From: Nonomuraea pusilla
GTDB taxonomy: Bacteria; Actinomycetota; Actinomycetes; Streptosporangiales; Streptosporangiaceae
Direction: 5' to 3'
Assembly (NCBI RefSeq): GCF_900109355.1
Contig: NZ_FOBF01000015.1
Location: forward strand, 124,001 to 188,000
Length of the DNA stretch: 64,000 bases
Shown piece by piece: positions 60,416 through 64,000 of this stretch. The number at the start of each line of letters is the position of its first letter. The stretch's first letter is position 1. Below the pieces are notes generated by a model. The model was not told where the DNA came from. It did no database searches and was given only the letters and a program-made list of their open reading frames with translations. Both the position numbers and the translations under genes were made by a program.

Positions 60416-61110
60416 TCATCAAGAATCTGAGCGTGCGGTTCGGCGGGTTCACCGCCGTCGACGACGTCACGCTGGAGATCCCCGCCGGGGGGATCGTCGG
60501 CCTGGTCGGGGAGTCGGGGTCGGGGAAGTCCACCCTGGCCAGAGCCGTGACCGGGCTGGTGCCGTACACCGGCGAGATCGTCGGCGCCGATCCGCGGCGG
60601 ATCCAGATGGTGTTCCAGGACCCCTACGCCTCGCTCGACCCCCGGATGACGGTGGGCGCGTCCGTGGCCGAAGGACTCCGGGTGCCCCGCGCCGCCCGGC
60701 GGGCCGAGGTGGAGCGGCTGCTGTCGCTGGTGTCACTGCCCGCCTCGCTGGCCGGACGCTACCCGCGCGAGCTCTCCGGCGGGCAGCGCCAGCGGGTGGC
60801 GGTCGCGCGGGCGCTCGGCGCCCGCCCCGACCTGCTGATCGCCGACGAGATCACCTCCGCGCTGGACGTCTCCGTCCAGGGGGCGGTGCTCAACCTGATC
60901 CGCTCACTCCGTGAGGAGCTGAGGCTGTCGATGCTCTTCATCTCGCACAACCTCGCCGTCGTCCGGTACGTCTCCGACACCGTCGCCGTGATGCACCGCG
61001 GCGCGCTGGTCGAGACCGGCCCGACGGAGCAGCTCGTCGCCTCCCCCACGGCCGACTACACCCGCTCCCTCCTCGCGGCGGTCCCGCGCCTCAGACCCAC
61101 CGCCCCGTAG
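60412..61110 (+). CDS. Peptide ABC ATPase (DppF-like), short form
   Basis: 232 residues. Walker A LVGESGSGKSTLARAVTGLV, Q-loop QMVFQDPYASLDPRMTVGAS, signature LSGGQRQRVAVARALGARPD, Walker B LLIADEITSALDVS, H-loop ISHNLAVVRYVSD. It lacks the long C-terminal extension of most DppF proteins. GTG start overlapping the fused gene; last in the plus-arm operon. Confidence 0.92.
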   Translation: MIIKNLSVRFGGFTAVDDVTLEIPAGGIVGLVGESGSGKSTLARAVTGLVPYTGEIVGADPRRIQMVFQDPYASLDPRMTVGASVAEGLRVPRAARRAEVERLLSLVSLPASLAGRYPRELSGGQRQRVAVARALGARPDLLIADEITSALDVSVQGAVLNLIRSLREELRLSMLFISHNLAVVRYVSDTVAVMHRGALVETGPTEQLVASPTADYTRSLLAAVPRLRPTAP

Positions 61111-61138
61111 GCGGGGTCGCGGCGGCGCGCAGCGTCAG

Positions 61139-61168
61139 CGTCCGGCACCGGAATGGGGCTGCCGGACG
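61139..61168 (+). terminator. Hairpin after the dpp-type operon
   Basis: CGTCCGGCA (61139-61147) pairs perfectly with TGCCGGACG (61160-61168) around a 12-base loop, 28 bases beyond the last ATPase stop. A likely intrinsic-type terminator without U tract. Confidence 0.65.
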
Positions 61169-61188
61169 AGAAGGCCGGACACCGGAGC

Positions 61189-61287
61189 ATGAGACCCCGC
61201 CGACCGGCATCACTCCGCGGGGCGCTCGGCCTGCGCTACGACGACTGCGGCTGGTTCGGCAGCGACGACTCCCTCTCGTTCGAGTGA
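61189..61287 (+). CDS. Possible small protein, 32 residues
   Basis: A short frame from an ATG five bases after GGAG: LRGALGLRYDDCGWFGSDDS and an acidic end. No family is recognised. It follows the terminator hairpin, so it would need its own promoter. Weak; it may be a remnant of a larger gene. Confidence 0.3.
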   Translation: MRPRRPASLRGALGLRYDDCGWFGSDDSLSFE

Positions 61288-61338
61288 GCCGCGAGGGAGG
61301 CCGGGGCAGGTCGAACCCCCCGGCCTCCCACGGGGCTG

Positions 61339-61659
61339 TCAGGCGCCGGGGGCCCGGTAGGTCACGTCCATCCGCGTGGCCTCGTCGACCTCCTCCGGCG
61401 TCAGCAGGACGGCCGTCTTCGCCCGTACCGCCCCGGACGCCGAGATCGCGAGGCCCACAGCGGTCGAGGCCACGTTGTCCGGCAGATCGACGATCACGTA
61501 CGTGTCCGTCTCGCCGAACGCGAAGTACATCTGCTCGACCCGGCCGCCGACGCTCTCCGCCATGCGGTCCACCGCCTGCCGCCGTCCGGTGCCGCCGTCC
61601 CGGAGCACTCCCTTGAGGCCGTCCGCGGTGTAGGTCGCCTGGATCAGGTACTTGGGCAT
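61339..61659 (-). CDS. GYD-domain protein
   Basis: 106 residues: PKYLIQATYTADGLKGVLRD, then GGRVEQMYFAFGETDTYVIV and VDLPDNVASTAVGLAISASG. The GYD/DUF-type alpha-beta fold is common in actinobacteria and its function is unknown. The ATG at 61659 follows GAGGGA; a start at 61779 adds 40 residues of non-conserved sequence. Confidence 0.82.
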   Translation of the reverse strand: MPKYLIQATYTADGLKGVLRDGGTGRRQAVDRMAESVGGRVEQMYFAFGETDTYVIVDLPDNVASTAVGLAISASGAVRAKTAVLLTPEEVDEATRMDVTYRAPGA

Positions 61660-61833
61660 GGTCGAGTCCCTCTTCTCGTACCGCCGCTCCGCGCGGGAGC
61701 GGCCCTGGTGGTCACGCGGTCGAAGTTCTCGGCACGAGCTGACGCTAATCCCACCCGCCGTCCTGATTTCCCCCGCCACACCCCCACGCCGCGTACGCCG
61801 CCGCGGCCCTCGGCCGCCCGCTGGTCGGAGGCG

Positions 61834-61968
61834 CTACTCGCGCCGGCGCAGCATCGTCACGGCGAGCCACACGGCGGTGGGAAGGAGGATCAGCACCACC
61901 ACCAGGCCGGCCGCGAGGGCGAGCTCGGCGTCGTTCCACAGCCGGATCGCGGAATGGTCGTCGTCCAC
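61834..61968 (-). CDS. Small single-helix membrane protein, 44 residues
   Basis: From a GTG the frame reads DDDHSAIRLWNDAELALAAG, one strong helix LVVVLILLPTAVWLAVTML, and ends RRRE. Acidic outside and basic inside fits a type of small membrane protein. The ribosome site is weak (ACGGG). Too short for secure prediction. Confidence 0.45.
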   Translation of the reverse strand: MDDDHSAIRLWNDAELALAAGLVVVLILLPTAVWLAVTMLRRRE

Positions 61969-62027
61969 CCCGTAACGCTACTGTGCCGGGTACGGCCGCT
62001 CGCGGAGCCGTACCCGGCGGCTCGGGG

Positions 62028-63236
62028 TCAGGCGTCCCAGGTGACGGGGAGGCTCTTGACCCCGTGGATGTCCGCCGTCTCCGGGCGCAGGCCGATCTCT
62101 TCGGCCGGTACGGCGAGGCGCAGCGTGGGGAAGCGGTTGATCAGCGCGGGGAAGGCGACGCGCATCTCGACGCGGGCCAGCTGCTGACCCAGGCACTGGT
62201 GGATGCCGTGGCCGAAGGCGAGGTGCCCGCCGTCCTGCCTGCGCAGGTCGAGTACGTGGGGGTCGGAGAAGCGCTCGGGGTCGCGGTTGGCCGTGTTGTA
62301 CGACAGGATGACCGCCGTACCGGCCTTGATGGTCTGGCCGCCCAGCTCGACGTCCTCCAGCGCCGTCCGCATGAAGGTCTTGGCGACGCTCAGGTACCGC
62401 AGCAGCTCCTCCACAGCCTGCTCGGTGAGCGTGGGGTCGGCGCGCAGCGCGGCCAGTTGCGCCGGGTGGCGCAGCAGCGCGAAGGTGCCCAGCGCCAGCA
62501 TGTTGGCGGTGGTGTCGAGCCCGGCCGCGAGCAGGATGAGGCTCATGCCCCTCAGCTCCTCGTCGGTGAGGTCGCTGTCGGTGAGGTCGCTGAGCACGTC
62601 GTCGGTGGGGTCGGCGCGCTTGGCGGCCACCAGTTCCGCGAGGTACTGCTGGGTCGCGGTGTAGGCGGCGATCAGGTCCTCGTCGCTGGTCTCGCCGCCG
62701 AGGAACTTGTCGATCTGCTCCTGGAAGGAGCCGCGGTCCTCGTACGGCACCCCCAGCAGCTCACAGATCATGATCGCGGGGATGGGCTTGGCGAACGCCG
62801 TGACCAGGTCCGCGGGCGGCCCGGCCTTCTCCATGGCGTCCAGGTGGTCGGCGGTGATCTGCTCGACGCGCTCGGTGAGCTGCCGCATCCGCCGTACGGT
62901 GAACCTGCCCACGAGCGGCTTGCGGTAGCGGCTGTGCTGGGGCTCGTCCATGAGGAGGAACTCGCCGGGCGGCGCCGGGGGGACCTGCACGCCGGAGTAG
63001 TCGATGGTCGGGTGGTGGAGCATGAGCTCCTTGCGGGAGCTGAACCGCGGGTCGGCCAGGACCGACCTGACCAGGTCGTATCCGGTGACGAGCCAGCCCT
63101 CGTGCCCGTCGGGGAAGGGGTAGCGGCTGATGGGGCCGTGCCGGCGGGCGTCGATCAGCTCGGCCGGCGGGTCGAAGGGGCAGCCGGGCTGACGCGCGGC
63201 GGGCATCGTGGTGACGGTGTGGACGGTTTCGCTCAT
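62028..63236 (-). CDS. Cytochrome P450
   Basis: 402 residues, soluble bacterial type. I-helix oxygen motif LILLAAGLDTTANMLALG, ExxR in EQAVEELLRYLSV, and heme loop HLAFGHGIHQCLGQQLARVE with the Cys ligand. It starts SETVHTVTTMPAARQPGCPF, like CYP105/107-type monooxygenases; the substrate is unknown. No ferredoxin gene is adjacent. GAGGA lies nine bases before the ATG. A TACTAT (63256-63261) may be its -10. Confidence 0.93.
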   Translation of the reverse strand: MSETVHTVTTMPAARQPGCPFDPPAELIDARRHGPISRYPFPDGHEGWLVTGYDLVRSVLADPRFSSRKELMLHHPTIDYSGVQVPPAPPGEFLLMDEPQHSRYRKPLVGRFTVRRMRQLTERVEQITADHLDAMEKAGPPADLVTAFAKPIPAIMICELLGVPYEDRGSFQEQIDKFLGGETSDEDLIAAYTATQQYLAELVAAKRADPTDDVLSDLTDSDLTDEELRGMSLILLAAGLDTTANMLALGTFALLRHPAQLAALRADPTLTEQAVEELLRYLSVAKTFMRTALEDVELGGQTIKAGTAVILSYNTANRDPERFSDPHVLDLRRQDGGHLAFGHGIHQCLGQQLARVEMRVAFPALINRFPTLRLAVPAEEIGLRPETADIHGVKSLPVTWDA

Positions 63237-63357
63237 GGCCGGTCCTCATTTCGCGATAGTACGTGTTAGGCGCTGCTCGCCCGCCATCGCGTGGCGACGA
63301 ACGGCGGGGAAGGCACTGCCGGCCGCATGCCGGCAGCGCGGTCCGCGGGGCGTCCCG

Positions 63358-63765
63358 TCAGGCGGCGTCGAGGGCCGCGGTGATCTTGCGGATCATGTCG
63401 GCCAGGGTGGGGCTGGGCCGGCCCTCGTGGATGCGGGCCGCCGCCTCGATGGCGACGACGACGGTGCCGCGGAAGTTGTCGGCCTCTGCCGGGTCCTGCT
63501 GCTTGAGCAGGGTCATGGCCGCCGTCAGGGCCGGCAGCACCCGGTCGGCGATCCCGGCGACGGACTTGCTGTCCAGCTTCATCTCCTTCGGATACCTGGC
63601 GAGCACGTGACCGACCGGGCCGGTCGCGGAGGCCAGGGCGAGGGAGCCGTCGGTGGCGACCCTGTGGGACGAGCCCGCCGCGCCGGCGGCGGCCATCAGG
63701 GAGACGGCGCCCCACGCGGCCGTCTGCAGGGTGAGCTTGTCCTGGTCGGTGAGGGTGATGGACAT
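63358..63765 (-). CDS. Hypothetical protein, conserved-looking
   Basis: 135 residues: SITLTDQDKLTLQTAAWGAV, then SLMAAAGAAGSSHRVATDGS, YPKEMKLDSKSVAGIADRVL and PTLADMIRKITAALDAA. Helical, no signal peptide. AAGGAG lies 9 bases before the ATG at 63765, while the longer start at 63828 lacks a site. I do not know the family. Confidence 0.7.
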   Translation of the reverse strand: MSITLTDQDKLTLQTAAWGAVSLMAAAGAAGSSHRVATDGSLALASATGPVGHVLARYPKEMKLDSKSVAGIADRVLPALTAAMTLLKQQDPAEADNFRGTVVVAIEAAARIHEGRPSPTLADMIRKITAALDAA

Positions 63766-63855
63766 GGTGACGTGCTCCTTCTGAGATCCGGAAGAACCGA
63801 CGATCGGCGGCGGAACCGCTGATGACATCCACCTTCGCCGCCCGCGCTGACACGG

Positions 63856-63957
63856 GGCCGTCGCCGTGCTGACGCGTCCGCTGACACGTCCGCTGACACG
63901 GCCCCGCGTGCTCGGCCCGGCCGCCGTGTCAGCGACGGCGTCAGCACGGCGACGGCC
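63856..63957. repeat. Long imperfect inverted repeat at the right edge
   Basis: GGCCGTCGCCGTGCTGACGC (63856-63875) recurs inverted and perfect at 63938-63957; with a few mismatches the arms extend to about 38 bp. CGCTGACACG occurs three times in the left part (63844, 63879 and 63891 regions). On the minus strand a frame entering from the right (FTIDARADAWPSPC) would end in the right arm at 63941, perhaps the 3' end of another gene. It may be a strong terminator or a mobile-element end. Confidence 0.6.
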
Positions 63958-64000
63958 AGGCGTCAGCGCGGGCGTCGATCGTGAACGCCATGAACGGTTC

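Noticed and set aside
62028..63765. P450 as part of a biosynthetic cluster
   Set aside because: No synthase, ferredoxin or tailoring gene is adjacent within the window.

Overview
The window is high-GC, densely packed bacterial DNA with frequent GTG starts and 4-base ATGA/GTGA overlaps between genes. SARP/BTAD, PucR and ECF regulators, many secreted cell-wall and glycan hydrolases, and DasR-like and Nur-like operators point to a filamentous actinomycete. A Streptosporangiaceae-type genome such as Nonomuraea is my inference from style only; I recognise no species marker.

Layout. 1-6 kb: a truncated SARP regulator, an NlpC/P60 and a GH25 wall hydrolase, a DrrAB-like exporter, a flavin-reductase-like protein, and an S26 signal peptidase gene broken by three lesions. 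6-9.5 kb: a large GH84 beta-N-acetylglucosaminidase with two DasR-like operators in front. 9.5-15 kb: an alpha/beta hydrolase, a frameshifted MFS transporter and a penicillin-acylase-family enzyme, divergent from a PucR regulator, then tRNA-Pro(GGG). 15-19 kb: a secreted M23 peptidase, a membrane protein, a lipoprotein nucleoside hydrolase and a secreted Cu/Zn-SOD-like protein. 19-22.2 kb: ECF sigma, zinc-finger anti-sigma, ABC ATPase and membrane partner, translationally coupled. 22-28 kb: small kinase, GlxA-type and PfpI-type DJ-1 proteins, small membrane proteins, GDPD. 28-33 kb: a five-gene nik/opp-type importer behind a Nur-like box, so probably nickel uptake, with a histidine-rich membrane protein divergent from it. 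34-40.5 kb: a MacB/FtsX-type ABC system, a LuxR-type response regulator and a double histidine kinase whose first kinase unit has lost its catalytic motifs. 41.6-44.6 kb: GH51 arabinofuranosidase and a patch of gene remnants (LacI, sugar-binding protein, GNAT, S58 peptidase) carrying three copies of one LacI-type operator.

44.6-61.1 kb is the most unusual part. On the minus strand lie S12, S9 and S12 hydrolases, an M29 aminopeptidase and an enoyl-CoA hydratase, with an S58 (DmpA-type) remnant at the end. Divergent on the plus strand lie a TetR regulator, an amidase, an acyl-CoA synthetase, a peptide-type ABC importer and an M55 (DppA-type) D-aminopeptidase. A perfect 20-bp palindrome lies between the two arms. 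I read this as a catabolic divergon for imported N-acylated or D-residue-containing peptides or amides, from uptake through hydrolysis to CoA activation and beta-oxidation.

61.3-64 kb: a GYD-domain protein, a cytochrome P450, small proteins and a long imperfect inverted repeat at the edge. Several genes carry single-base or short indels (S26, MFS, GNAT); these may be real decay or assembly errors, and reads would decide.
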